Counted from the first letter of the stretch, positions 27,851 to 36,564 are shown. The stretch: DNA of 64,000 nucleotides from Pseudomonas sp. CFII64 (GCF_000416235.1 NZ_ATLO01000003.1:140990-204989), one strand, 5' to 3'. Numbers and translations are program-made. Notes: generated by a model from the sequence alone, not told the origin.

Positions 27851-30800
27851 AAATTCTCGCCATCCGCCTGAAAAACCTTGCCTCCCTGGCTGGCCCCTTT
27901 GAACTGGATTTCACCGCTGAACCCTTGGCCAGCGCCGGGCTGTTCGCCATCACAGGGCCGACCGGCGCGGGTAAAAGCACCCTGCTCGATGCCTTGTGCC
28001 TGGCGCTGTTCGGGGCCATTCCGCGCCTGAGCAACATCGGCCAATCCAAAGTGCCGGAAATCGACGGCGACATCAGCACCAACGATCCGCGCACCCTGCT
28101 GCGACGCGGCACCGGCAGCGGCTTTGCCGAAGTGGACTTTGTCGGCATCGACAACCGTCGCTATCGCGCCCGCTGGGAAACCAATCGCGCACGGGACAAC
28201 GCCAGCAAGAAACTTCAGGCCAGTCGCCAGACACTTACCGATCTGGACAGCGAACAAATCCTCAGCAGCCAGAACAAGACCGAATACAAAACCCTGCTCG
28301 AAGCGCGTCTGGGCCTGAACTTCGAGCAGTTCACCCGGGCGGTCATGCTGGCCCAGAGCGAATTCAGCGCCTTTCTCAAGGCCGACGACCGGGAACGCAG
28401 CGAGCTGCTGGAAAAACTGACCGACACGGCGATCTACAGCCAGTTGGGACGCCGGGCCTTCAGCAAGAGCCAGGAAGCGAAAAAGGCTCACGATGACCTG
28501 CAAGCCTTGGCTACTGGGGTCACGCCCATGGCGGCGGAAGATCGCGTCGAACTCGACCAGCGCGTGGAAGCCGCGCAACTGACGCTCAAGACCCGGCAAA
28601 GCGAACTGCGCCAGCTTGAACTGCAACAGCAATGGCACAAGACGCTGCTGCAACTCCAGCAAGAACAGCAAAGCGCCGCCGCACAATTGCAACAGGCGCA
28701 ATTGCAGTGGGACGCACAGAGCGGCGAACGGCTGAATCTGGCGCGTCTGGAACAGCTGGCCCCGCAGCGTCACCAGTTCCTGCGCCAGACCGAATTGACC
28801 GCACAACTGACCCCGCTGGCGAATCAGATCGAGCAACACATCAGGCAGCAGAGCGAGCTGCACACTCGCCAGACACAACTGCAACAGACGTGCGTCGAAG
28901 CACAGGCCGCGTCGCTCAAGGCGCAACAGCAGCACAGCGACGCCGCGCCATTACTGCGTCAGGCCTTCGATATTCAGAGCAACGTGGCCCGATTGGCGGA
29001 CGAATTGCGCCAGGCCGATGAGCACAAGCAACAGGCCGAGCACAGCTACACCCAAGGGCAAAGCGCTTTGCAAAGCCTGCTTGCGCAACAGGCCCAGGTT
29101 ACCGAGCGGCTGCAACGGATTGCCGGGCAGCTGGAACTCAGTCAGGCGCTGGCGCCTCTCGGCGAAGCCTGGAACGCGTATCGCGATCGCTTGAAACAAC
29201 TGATGCAGATCGGCGCGCGCCTCAAACAGGGCCAGAGCGAACTGCCGAGCCTGGAACAGCGCGCCGCCACTGCCAGCCAGCAAACAACCGAACTGCGCAA
29301 CGCGCTCGACCTGCTGTATCGCGAAGCGGGCGCTGAAGCCGAAGCGGTGGGCGAGCAGATTCAGATTCTCGGCAGCCTGCTGCAAGACAATCGCAAGCAG
29401 CAGCGAGCCTTTGAAGAACTGGCGCGGCTTTGGGCCAGCCAGCAGGAACTCGACAGCCGCGCGCTGGAGCTGACGGAAAAACAGCAACAGGTCCAGCAAC
29501 AGCGCGATCAGCTCAACAGCCAGGGCCTGCAAGCGAAAAACCAACTGCAAGTCGCCGAGCAAACCCTGACCGTGACCCGCCAACTGCTGGAACGCCAGCG
29601 TCTGGCCCGCAGCGCCAGCGTCGAAGAACTGCGCCTGCAATTGCAGGATGAGCAGCCATGCCCGGTGTGCGGCAGCAACGAGCACCCGTGGCATGAGCCG
29701 CAAGTCTTGCTGCAAAGCCTCACCCGGCATGACGAAAACGAAGAACACAACGCGCAAAAAGCCGTGGATACTTTGAAGGAAACGCTGGCCGAGTTACGCA
29801 CCACAGTGGGCGGACTGATTGCCCAGCAAAAGGAATTCCTGCAACAGCAGGAGCAACTTGCCACCCGACAACAGGCATTGGCCCCCGCGTTTGATGCGCA
29901 TCCGCTGGGCAAGCGCTTGCTGGAACAGGACGCCGCCAAACGCGATGCCTGGTTGAACCAGCAACTGACGCAATTGACGCAAAACATCACACAGGACGAA
30001 CAGCGCCAGGATGCCCTGCTCACCCTGCAAAAAGAGGCTGCGCGCCTGCAACAGCAACTCTTGAGCGCCAACGAAGCCGGTCAGGCCGCCTCGCAACAAC
30101 TGGCCGAACAGCAGCGAGCACTGAACAGCGACCGCGAGCGTCTTGAGGAAGAACTGACCGCCTTCGCGCCGCTGTTAAGCGCCGAGCAGCTGGACGGCCT
30201 GCGCCATGACGCCGCGACCACAGTCATGCAGCTGGACCAGCAGGTCACCCAACGTCTCGATCAGCTGGAACAACAACGCGACGAACTACTGGAACAACGG
30301 GAACGTCAGCAGAAAATCGAGCTGGAGCAGTCCCAACAGCAGACGCGTGCCCGGCAACTGAGCGAACTGCAGCAACGTAGCACCGTGCTGGGCGACCAAC
30401 AGATCGCCGGCCAGCAGGCCTTGGCGCAATTGCTGGGCGAGCACGCCAATGCCGAGCAATGGCAGCAGCAACTGGAATCCGCCGTGGAACAGTCGCGCCA
30501 CGCCGAAAGCGCGGCGAATCAAGCGTTGCAGGAAGTCAGCAGCCAGCTGATCCAGCTGGCCGCCGAGCTTCAGGCCCGTCAGGAACGCTTGCACGGCATG
30601 CAGCAGGAAAGTACCGAACTGGGTACGCGGATTGCCGAGTGGCGCAGCCGTCACCACGAACTGGATGACAGCGGCCTGCAACAGTTACTCAGCGTCGATG
30701 ACGAGCAGGTCAGTGAACTGCGTCGTCAATTGCAAGCCAGCGAAAAAGCCGTCGAGCAGTTCAAGGTGTTGCTGCAGGAGCGCGAACAACGCTTGAGCAG

Positions 30801-31491
30801 TCATCAAGCGCAGCAAGTCGGCAGCATCGACGCCGAACATCTGGAAAGCGCATTGGCTGAACTGAACGGTTTGATCGCCGCCAGTGAACAACTGTGCGCC
30901 GAGTTGCGCGCCCAGCAAGCCGACGACCAGCGTCGTCAGGACGCCAATCAAGCGTTGGCGCAGCGCATCAGCCAGGCCTATGACGAATGGCAACGCTGGG
31001 CGCGGCTCAATGCGCTGATCGGCTCGGCCACCGGCGACACCTTCCGCAAGATTGCCCAGGCCTACAACCTCGACCTGCTGGTGCATCACGCCAACGCGCA
31101 ACTCAAGCAACTGGTGCGACGTTATCGGCTCAAACGCGGCGGCAGCATGCTGGGCCTGCTGGTCATGGACACGGAAATGGGCGATGAACTGCGCTCGGTG
31201 CATTCGTTGTCCGGCGGCGAAACCTTCCTGGTTTCCCTGGCCTTGGCGTTGGGCCTGGCCTCGATGGCTTCCAGCACGCTGAAAATCGAATCACTGTTCA
31301 TCGACGAAGGCTTCGGCAGCCTCGACCCGGAATCCCTGCAACTGGCCATGGATGCGCTGGACGGGCTTCAGGCCCAGGGCCGCAAGGTGGGGGTTATCTC
31401 CCACGTCCAGGAAATGCACGAACGGATTCCGGTGCAGATCCAGGTGCGGCGCCAGGGCAATGGTTTGAGCACGATCGAGGTCAGCAGTTGA
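27847..31491 (+). CDS. sbcC: SbcC, ATPase subunit of SbcCD
   Basis: 1,214-residue SMC/Rad50-type ATPase. The N-terminal half-site has Walker A GPTGAGKST (38-46) and a Q-loop at MLAQSEFSAFL; the C-terminal half has the signature HSLSGGETFL and Walker B SLFIDEGFGSLDPES. Between them are two very long Gln/Glu/Leu-rich coiled coils flanking a zinc hook, CPVCGSNEH, with cysteines at about residues 605 and 608, where two SbcC arms join. Downstream, a glutathione transferase gene starts on the SbcC stop codon. Confidence 0.96.
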   Translation: MKILAIRLKNLASLAGPFELDFTAEPLASAGLFAITGPTGAGKSTLLDALCLALFGAIPRLSNIGQSKVPEIDGDISTNDPRTLLRRGTGSGFAEVDFVGIDNRRYRARWETNRARDNASKKLQASRQTLTDLDSEQILSSQNKTEYKTLLEARLGLNFEQFTRAVMLAQSEFSAFLKADDRERSELLEKLTDTAIYSQLGRRAFSKSQEAKKAHDDLQALATGVTPMAAEDRVELDQRVEAAQLTLKTRQSELRQLELQQQWHKTLLQLQQEQQSAAAQLQQAQLQWDAQSGERLNLARLEQLAPQRHQFLRQTELTAQLTPLANQIEQHIRQQSELHTRQTQLQQTCVEAQAASLKAQQQHSDAAPLLRQAFDIQSNVARLADELRQADEHKQQAEHSYTQGQSALQSLLAQQAQVTERLQRIAGQLELSQALAPLGEAWNAYRDRLKQLMQIGARLKQGQSELPSLEQRAATASQQTTELRNALDLLYREAGAEAEAVGEQIQILGSLLQDNRKQQRAFEELARLWASQQELDSRALELTEKQQQVQQQRDQLNSQGLQAKNQLQVAEQTLTVTRQLLERQRLARSASVEELRLQLQDEQPCPVCGSNEHPWHEPQVLLQSLTRHDENEEHNAQKAVDTLKETLAELRTTVGGLIAQQKEFLQQQEQLATRQQALAPAFDAHPLGKRLLEQDAAKRDAWLNQQLTQLTQNITQDEQRQDALLTLQKEAARLQQQLLSANEAGQAASQQLAEQQRALNSDRERLEEELTAFAPLLSAEQLDGLRHDAATTVMQLDQQVTQRLDQLEQQRDELLEQRERQQKIELEQSQQQTRARQLSELQQRSTVLGDQQIAGQQALAQLLGEHANAEQWQQQLESAVEQSRHAESAANQALQEVSSQLIQLAAELQARQERLHGMQQESTELGTRIAEWRSRHHELDDSGLQQLLSVDDEQVSELRRQLQASEKAVEQFKVLLQEREQRLSSHQAQQVGSIDAEHLESALAELNGLIAASEQLCAELRAQQADDQRRQDANQALAQRISQAYDEWQRWARLNALIGSATGDTFRKIAQAYNLDLLVHHANAQLKQLVRRYRLKRGGSMLGLLVMDTEMGDELRSVHSLSGGETFLVSLALALGLASMASSTLKIESLFIDEGFGSLDPESLQLAMDALDGLQAQGRKVGVISHVQEMHERIPVQIQVRRQGNGLSTIEVSS

Positions 31492-32087
31492 TGCCGATTC
31501 TGTATTCGTTTCGACGTTGCCCCTATGCCATGCGCGCACGCATGGCCGTGCGTTATGCCGGCTGCGAGGTGCGCATCGAGGAAATCAGTCTCAAGGCCAA
31601 GCCGCCGCAAATGCTGGAGCGCTCACCGAAAGGCACGGTGCCCGTCTTGATCCTTGATGATCAGGTGCTGGAACAGAGCCTGGACATCATGCACTGGGCG
31701 CTGGCGCAGAACGATCCGGACAACTGGCTGATGATTAATGACGGCGATGCACGACGCCAGATTCAGGCGCTCATCGAAGAAAACGATGAGGTCTTCAAAG
31801 TCCATCTGGATCGCTATAAATATTTTGTTCGCCACCCGGAATATCCTCAGCAACATTACCGGCAGTTGGCTGAAGGGTTTCTGCAACAACTGGAAGATCG
31901 CCTGCAACAGCGGGACTTTCTGGTCGGTGATCATCTGACGTTGACAGATATTGCGTTGGCGCCGTTTATCCGGCAATTCAGCGCGGTGGAACCCGAGTGG
32001 TTTACGGGCAGCCCTTATCCGAGGTTGCGTGGCTGGTTGCAGCGGTTCGTCGAATCTGCTTTGTTCAAGGCGGTGATGGTTAAGTGA
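31491..32087 (+). CDS. Glutathione S-transferase family protein
   Basis: 198 residues. The N-terminal thioredoxin-like domain starts MPILYSFRRCPYAMRARMA with a CPYA motif like that of YibF/Omega-type transferases, and KGTVPVLILDD supplies the cis-Pro of the glutathione site. An all-helical C-terminal domain contains DFLVGDHLTLTDIALAPF, the usual N-capping box. The ATG overlaps the sbcC stop (TGATG), so it is translated from the same message. A DNA-repair role is not implied; many such transferases are housekeeping thiol enzymes. Confidence 0.88.
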   Translation: MPILYSFRRCPYAMRARMAVRYAGCEVRIEEISLKAKPPQMLERSPKGTVPVLILDDQVLEQSLDIMHWALAQNDPDNWLMINDGDARRQIQALIEENDEVFKVHLDRYKYFVRHPEYPQQHYRQLAEGFLQQLEDRLQQRDFLVGDHLTLTDIALAPFIRQFSAVEPEWFTGSPYPRLRGWLQRFVESALFKAVMVK

Positions 32088-32137
32088 AACTATCGTGTGG
32101 GCTGATCGCTAACGGCCGGCGTGCTCAAATCACAGGT

Positions 32138-32341
32138 TTAAATCAGGTCGCCCGCTCTTTCCGGCCGATTCCCCGCCACCATGTTCTGCGCCCTGGACCG
32201 TTCAATGGCGTGGGCGATCTCGTGGCGGCATTCGATACTGCGCGCCAATCCGCCCACCGAACCCTGACCAACACCCAGCAATGAACCGCCATTGATCAAT
32301 ACCGCGAGCCCGGCCGTTACCCATAACTTCCCGCCACTCAC
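32138..32341 (-). CDS. Small protein, 67 residues, one hydrophobic segment
   Basis: Begins MSGGKLWVTAGLAVLINGG, a likely N-terminal membrane anchor or signal (7-25), followed by a soluble tail rich in Arg, Glu and Ala. Its ATG overlaps the stop of the upstream 57-residue gene by 4 nt (ATGA), which argues that both are real and co-translated. No family is recognised. Confidence 0.5.
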   Translation of the reverse strand: MSGGKLWVTAGLAVLINGGSLLGVGQGSVGGLARSIECRHEIAHAIERSRAQNMVAGNRPERAGDLI

Positions 32342-32511
32342 GACGCACGCTCCTGGACATTAACCGCAGTGCGTTCAACCAGGGTTTGCGTCGAAGGCGT
32401 TGTCAGTTGTGGATTCATGCTGGTAACAGTGACCACGGCGATGAAAACAACATAAAGCGAAATGGCGATATAAGCGCCTTGTTTGATTGAATGAAGAATG
32501 GCGGTGGCCAT
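32338..32511 (-). CDS. Small membrane protein, 57 residues
   Basis: Begins MATAILHSIKQGAYIAISLY; a hydrophobic segment at about 12-31 is followed by a Thr/Gln-rich polar tail. GGAG is placed 8 nt before the ATG at 32511; a longer in-frame version lacks an RBS and runs through the terminator at 32634-32668, so it is rejected. It forms a two-gene unit with the 67-residue gene downstream. Function unknown. Confidence 0.55.
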   Translation of the reverse strand: MATAILHSIKQGAYIAISLYVVFIAVVTVTSMNPQLTTPSTQTLVERTAVNVQERAS

Positions 32512-32633
32512 GGTTGTAACTCCGTGATGTGTTTCCAGGCCGACAGAATCGCGGAAAAGCGCACTATTGAAAAACGATGGTTGGGCATAGCGGATATCAG
32601 GTCGGTTGATAATGGGCGAACCAGAATCAAGAT

Positions 32634-32668
32634 AAAAAAAAGCCCGCGAACCTGTACAGGCGCGGGCT
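32634..32668 (-). terminator. Rho-independent terminator, minus strand
   Basis: AGCCCGCG / CGCGGGCT stem enclosing a CCTGTACAGG palindrome, followed on the minus strand by eight T. The nearest upstream gene on that strand ends about 205 nt earlier, at 32875, so it ends that gene's message or a separate short RNA. Confidence 0.85.
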
Positions 32669-32686
32669 AAAGGGAAGTCATCTGAC

Positions 32687-32785
32687 GCTTTCGCGAGCAG
32701 GCTCACCGGGCAGAATTTGCAGGGTCTGATACGCAATGATCAGTGGTCGCAAAAACCTGAGTAAGCGAACATGCTCGCGAAAGCG
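32687..32785. repeat. Inverted REP pair
   Basis: CGCTTTCGCGAGCA (32687-32700) and its exact complement (32772-32785) lie 71 nt apart. This is a REP family different from the GGCTTTAGCC type, and is seen in part at 37606 and 53630. Confidence 0.7.
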
Positions 32786-32812
32786 GCGGCTATTGCATAC
32801 AACTTTTATTGC

Positions 32813-32859
32813 GAATCCATTCCCCGGTATTGAACCGTTCATTAACGGGGAATGGATTC
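32813..32859. repeat. 47-bp composite palindrome
   Basis: GAATCCATTCCCCG and CGGGGAATGGATTC are perfect 14-bp arms; the 19-nt middle contains a further TGAAC-C-GTTCA palindrome. It lies 16 nt beyond the stop of the 60-residue secreted protein, so it is either a 3' UTR stabilising hairpin or a protein-binding site. No T-run follows on either strand. Confidence 0.7.
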
Positions 32860-32874
32860 ACGTGTTAGATACGT

Positions 32875-33057
32875 TCATTGTTGAATTTTGTGATCCAGTG
32901 CGGCGTAGAACCTGGCGCTTTGTTGCAGATACTTGGGGGAGTAAGTTTGGGTAGAGTGAGCTTTTTTGTCGGCAACTTCGACACTGGCGTGGGCTGGCAG
33001 CGCAACAGTGGCTGAGATGGCAGACGCGGCGATGATGGAGAAGATATTGAAGTTCAT
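32875..33057 (-). CDS. Small secreted protein, 60 residues
   Basis: A clear Sec signal peptide (MNFNIFSIIAASAISATVALPAHA, cut after AHA at 24) leaves a 36-residue mature peptide that is basic, with Tyr and Gln: SVEVADKKAH and YSPKYLQQSARFYAAL. There are no cysteines. GAGGG sits about 9 nt before the ATG. It is a single-gene unit with a structured 3' region (palindrome, REP pair and terminator). I do not recognise a family. Confidence 0.65.
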   Translation of the reverse strand: MNFNIFSIIAASAISATVALPAHASVEVADKKAHSTQTYSPKYLQQSARFYAALDHKIQQ

Positions 33058-33194
33058 GGCGGTAACCCTCGGATGTTCTGTGGAAGCTTCGTTTCAAGTC
33101 TTGACCGTCTTGGCCGTGACTCAAACTTACCCCCGAGGGCCGATCATTCGAAATGTTTTGTAGCACTAGCTCATATCAGCCGGATTAATACATA

Positions 33195-33223
33195 CGCCAG
33201 CCCGCGTATCTGGCGGGCTGGCG
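33195..33223 (-). terminator. Strong hairpin after the lactonase gene
   Basis: CGCCAGCCCGC / GCGGGCTGGCG, an 11-bp perfect stem with a 7-nt loop, 12 nt beyond the lactonase stop. The T-run is poor on the minus strand, so termination efficiency is uncertain. Confidence 0.6.
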
Positions 33224-33234
33224 TCGATCCACAG

Positions 33235-34404
33235 CTACTTGCGCGTCAGGAAACGGAAGTCCGAAGGCGAGTCGAAGTCGACTTTTTGCACCGTCTCGCC
33301 GAGCAATCCGGTTTTCGGATCGACCTTGACGGTAACAATCTGATTGCTTTTCTGGTTGGCGATCAGCATGAAGTGGCCGCTCGGGTCAAAACTGAACTCC
33401 CGAGGCTCGGTGCCTTCCACGGAACGGCGCTGAATTTCCTTGAGCTGACCTTTGCCGTCGATGGCGAACACCAGCAACTGATTGGCCTCGCCGCGATTGG
33501 CCACGTACAGGAACTTGCCGTCCGCCGAGGTGTGCAAACCACCCGCGCCGACTTTCTGCTGCACGCCTTTATTCTTCAGGTCCACCAGCTGCGTCTGTTT
33601 GAACGCGCCATCGTGGTAATCGAATACCGCCACCTGGGCGAGCATTTCCAGGGTCAGCCAGGCGTGCTTGCCGTCCTTGCTGAACAACAGATGCCGAGGA
33701 CCACTGCCCGGCGCCAGTTCTACAGTCGGATGTTTGGCGGGCTGCAACGGTTGGGGTTTCTGGCCGTCGTAACCGAACACGAACAGCTTGTCGGCACCCA
33801 GATCGCTGGCCACCAGATACTTGCCGTCCGGCGTTGGCACCGCCGAGTGCACGTGGGAAGACGCCTGGCGTTCCGCGTTGACCTTGCTGGCGCCGTGATT
33901 ATTGCTGACTTGCGCAACGTCAGACAGCTTGCCGTCCTTGCCGACGGGAATTACCGCCAGGGCACCGCCCGGATCGGGATGCACCGCGTAGTTGGAGACA
34001 AACAGGAAACGCTCATCCGGGCTCAGGCTCGAATGGGTCGGCTCGTCGCCACGGCTGACCACTTGATTGATCGGCGTCACTTCATGGCTCTTGGGGTCAA
34101 TGGCAAAACTGCTGACCTTGCCCACCACATCGCTGCCACCGGGGCCGTTTTCGTTGACCGCGAACAGATGTCGCTGATCTTTGGACAGGGTGAGCCAGGA
34201 CGGATTTTCGCTTTTGATCACTTGCAGCGGCTTGGCGTCGAGCTTGCCGGTCTGGCTGTCGAAACGATAACGGTAGATGCCTTCGCTGGCACCCTGGGTA
34301 TATGAGCCGATCAGTACGTCGTAGTCGGTCATGCTTTGAGCCTGTAGCGGCAGAGCGCTCATTGCGCTGACCAGCGTCAGCAACGGCAGGAGTTTACGAG
34401 TCAT
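33235..34404 (-). CDS. Periplasmic lactonase-family beta-propeller protein
   Basis: 389 residues. A signal peptide (1-23, ends PLQAQS) is followed by a seven-bladed propeller of the YbhE/6-phosphogluconolactonase-like family: YDVLIGSYTQGASEGIYRYRFD opens blade 1, NPSWLTLSKDQRHLFAVNE and SHVHSAVPTPDGKYLVASDLGADKL are conserved blocks, and GSGPRHLLFSKDGKHAW and FSFDPSGHFMLIANQ close it. Cytoplasmic members hydrolyse 6-phosphogluconolactone; an exported member more likely acts on a free sugar lactone, which would fit the aldonate locus that begins 430 nt away. That link is inference. Confidence 0.82.
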   Translation of the reverse strand: MTRKLLPLLTLVSAMSALPLQAQSMTDYDVLIGSYTQGASEGIYRYRFDSQTGKLDAKPLQVIKSENPSWLTLSKDQRHLFAVNENGPGGSDVVGKVSSFAIDPKSHEVTPINQVVSRGDEPTHSSLSPDERFLFVSNYAVHPDPGGALAVIPVGKDGKLSDVAQVSNNHGASKVNAERQASSHVHSAVPTPDGKYLVASDLGADKLFVFGYDGQKPQPLQPAKHPTVELAPGSGPRHLLFSKDGKHAWLTLEMLAQVAVFDYHDGAFKQTQLVDLKNKGVQQKVGAGGLHTSADGKFLYVANRGEANQLLVFAIDGKGQLKEIQRRSVEGTEPREFSFDPSGHFMLIANQKSNQIVTVKVDPKTGLLGETVQKVDFDSPSDFRFLTRK

Positions 34405-34484
34405 GGGCAGATCTCTTCTGAATTGTTATCGGGCGCCATCGACGCGAGATTCACCTCTATGACACTGCCTGCCCCGGATTGGTT

Positions 34485-34781
34485 TTATACCGCTGCGTCC
34501 TCTTCAAGCTCGTCCACTTCATTGCTCGGCGTGAATGCTTCCAGGCATTTGAGGCTGTAATCGCTGGTGCCGTCGCTGATCGTCCAGCTTTGCAGCGCTG
34601 CGTCGAACGTCGCCGCCTGAATCTGCTCAATCGTGAAACGCCAGGTCTTGCGCTCGCGACCGTCCATGCATTCCAGCGTCAGGAACTCGCCCAGGAAAAA
34701 ATCCCAGGCGTGCAGGCCGTCGATTTCCAGCATGGTCGCGATCTTCAGCGATTCGAGCAGGGTGGCAGGAGCATCGGTCAT
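34485..34781 (-). CDS. Small acidic protein, 98 residues, with hairpin-occluded RBS
   Basis: Begins MTDAPATLLESLKIATMLEIDG and ends with a Glu/Asp-rich tail (NEVDELEEDAAV). It contains WDFFLGEFLTLECMDGRERKTWRFTIEQI; no family is recognised. The start at 34781 follows AAGG; the longer in-frame version runs back through the hairpin and has no RBS. Its start and RBS lie in one arm of a perfect 13-bp inverted repeat. It follows the MFS permease gene in the same direction, about 50 nt after its stop. Confidence 0.65.
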   Translation of the reverse strand: MTDAPATLLESLKIATMLEIDGLHAWDFFLGEFLTLECMDGRERKTWRFTIEQIQAATFDAALQSWTISDGTSDYSLKCLEAFTPSNEVDELEEDAAV

Positions 34782-34813
34782 ATCATTCGCCTTCATAAAA
34801 AAGGCGAATGATA
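34781..34813 (-). promoter_or_regulatory. Perfect hairpin covering the RBS of the 98-residue protein gene
   Basis: TATCATTCGCCTT (34781-34793) and AAGGCGAATGATA (34801-34813) are exact complements with a 7-nt loop. On the minus-strand message the 3' arm holds AAGG (the Shine-Dalgarno) and ends on the first base of the start codon. It has a T-run in the loop rather than after the stem, so it is not a normal terminator. It may be a translational switch or, as DNA, an operator; TTGGCC-16 nt-TATGAA overlaps it as a possible promoter. Confidence 0.65.
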
Positions 34814-34833
34814 GGCCAAAATGCCTTGCTCGG

Positions 34834-36192
34834 TCATGCCGGAGCTTGTACCGCTGATGCAATTGGCTTGTCGTGAATGGTCTCACGCACGTAATAACGA
34901 TTCGGTATGCCCCAGATAATCAGCGCGGTGGCCAGCACGCAGACGGCGCACAGCACGTACAGCGCGGGCGTGGCCACACCGGTCAAGTCCTTGATCCGGC
35001 CGACCATGAACGGTGCGATGATCCCGCCGAGCTGACCAATGGAGTTGATAAGCGCGATGCCCGCAGCCGCAGCCAGACCGCTGAGAAAGCGCGGCGGAAT
35101 GGTCCAGAAGATCGGCATCCAGGCGATGATTCCGGTCATGATCATGGTCATGCCGACCATTAACGGAACCAGTTGCCCCGGGAAGCTGGCGCAGACCAGA
35201 TACCCGGCAGCGGTCAGCGCGGCGCAACCCGCCATGTGCCAGCGCCGCTCGCCATGGCGGTCCGAGCTGGCACCGATCAGCAGATTGCCAACCACCGCGC
35301 CCAGATACGGAATGACCGTCAACAGCCCGATGTTCATGGTGTCGGCCACACCGGCGGTCTTGATCAACTGCGGCATCCAGAACAGCAGGCCGGTCAGCGC
35401 CATCACCAGGCACAGATAAATCACCGACATCACGTAAGTGGTCGGGTGTTTCCAGATGTCCTTGAAGGTCTGGGGAATCTGCGGCTGCACTTCCTTGGCC
35501 ATCCGCGCCAGCACGACTTTCTTCTCCCGGTCGTTCAACCACGGCGCGTCTTCGATCCGGTCGCAGACGAACCAGAACACGACAACGCCGAGCAGCACCG
35601 AAGGGATGCCCTCAAGCAGAAACAGCCAGCGCCAGCCGGGCATGCCCAGCACGCCATCGAAATGGCCGAGAATCAAACCGGCAATCGGACCGCCGACGAT
35701 ACCGCACAGGCAGATCGAACTCTTGAAGTAGGAATTGACCCGCGCCCGGCGATTACCCGGATACCACTGGGTAAAGAAATACAGCACACCGGGGACGAAG
35801 CCCGCTTCCATCACGCCGATCAAAAAACGCATGGTGTAGAACCAGAATTCGTTCTGCACGAACATCATGCAGGCCGAGGTAATGCCCCAGCTCACCATGA
35901 TCCGCGCGATCCAGACCCGCGCGCCGATCTTGTGCAGCAGCATGTTGCTGGGCACTTCGAACAGGAAATAGCCGACGAAAAACAGGCTGGCGCCGAGGCC
36001 GTAAACCGTTTCGCTGAAACCCAGATCGCTCTGCATCTGCAACTTGGCGAAACTGATATTGACCCGATCCAGATAGGCGAACAGGAAACAGGCAATGAAC
36101 AGCGGGATGATCCGCCAGTTCACCTTGCGATAAATCCGGTCCTCGAAAGCATCCTCGTCGAAGGCTTCGACGGGCACAGTAGTGTTGGTCAT
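34834..36192 (-). CDS. MFS transporter, anion:cation symporter (ACS) family
   Basis: 452 residues, 12 membrane helices. IACFLFAYLDRVNISFAKLQM in TM1 and FFVGYFLFEVPSNMLLHKIGARVWIARIM are signatures of the ACS family of sugar-acid, phthalate and tartrate proton symporters (GudP/DgoT/ExuT type). The ATG at 36192 follows GAGG by 7 nt. With the FAH-family enzyme, the dehydratase and a second ACS permease nearby it probably imports an aldonate or aldarate. A duplicated repeat block occupies its upstream region, so its promoter must be close to the start or read through from the FAH gene. Confidence 0.85.
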   Translation of the reverse strand: MTNTTVPVEAFDEDAFEDRIYRKVNWRIIPLFIACFLFAYLDRVNISFAKLQMQSDLGFSETVYGLGASLFFVGYFLFEVPSNMLLHKIGARVWIARIMVSWGITSACMMFVQNEFWFYTMRFLIGVMEAGFVPGVLYFFTQWYPGNRRARVNSYFKSSICLCGIVGGPIAGLILGHFDGVLGMPGWRWLFLLEGIPSVLLGVVVFWFVCDRIEDAPWLNDREKKVVLARMAKEVQPQIPQTFKDIWKHPTTYVMSVIYLCLVMALTGLLFWMPQLIKTAGVADTMNIGLLTVIPYLGAVVGNLLIGASSDRHGERRWHMAGCAALTAAGYLVCASFPGQLVPLMVGMTMIMTGIIAWMPIFWTIPPRFLSGLAAAAGIALINSIGQLGGIIAPFMVGRIKDLTGVATPALYVLCAVCVLATALIIWGIPNRYYVRETIHDKPIASAVQAPA

Positions 36193-36254
36193 GTGCACAC
36201 CTCGTTATTTTTATTGGATATGTACGTTACGACGCAAAAAACGACGGCAGACAA

Positions 36255-36564
36255 CGTCTTCGGGGACAAGTCCCTTCCTACCGTTTCGCATGGGTTCGGT
36301 ACGACCGGACTTGTCCGGGAAGGCGTCAGGATTGCCGGGAAAGATCCTCTGCGCTTGCACCGACGTCTTCGGGGACAAGTCCCCTCCTACCGGAATTGCC
36401 AGAGAAGATCTTCAGCGCTTGCACCAACGTCTTCGGGGACAAGTCTCCTCCTACCGTTTCGCATGGGTTCGGTAGGACCGGACTTGTCCGGGAAGGCGTC
36501 AGGATTGCCGGGAAAGATCCTCTGCGCTTGCACCGACGTCTTCGGGGACAAGTCCCCTCCTACC
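36255..36564. repeat. Tandem 173-bp duplication with REP-like palindromes
   Basis: A 173-bp unit starting CGTCTTCGGGGACAAG (36255-36427) is repeated from 36428; the second copy stops near 36564. Over the shared part the two copies differ at only about three bases. Each unit has a 109-nt and a 64-nt subunit with the same 29-nt head, giving four heads at 36255, 36364, 36428 and 36537. GGGACAAGTCC and GGACTTGTCC segments can form hairpins. It fills the gap between the FAH-family gene and the permease. Confidence 0.85.

Noticed and set aside
34781..34813. The hairpin as a plain terminator for the upstream permease gene
   Set aside because: The T-run lies in the loop, not after the stem, and the stem overlaps the next gene's RBS.
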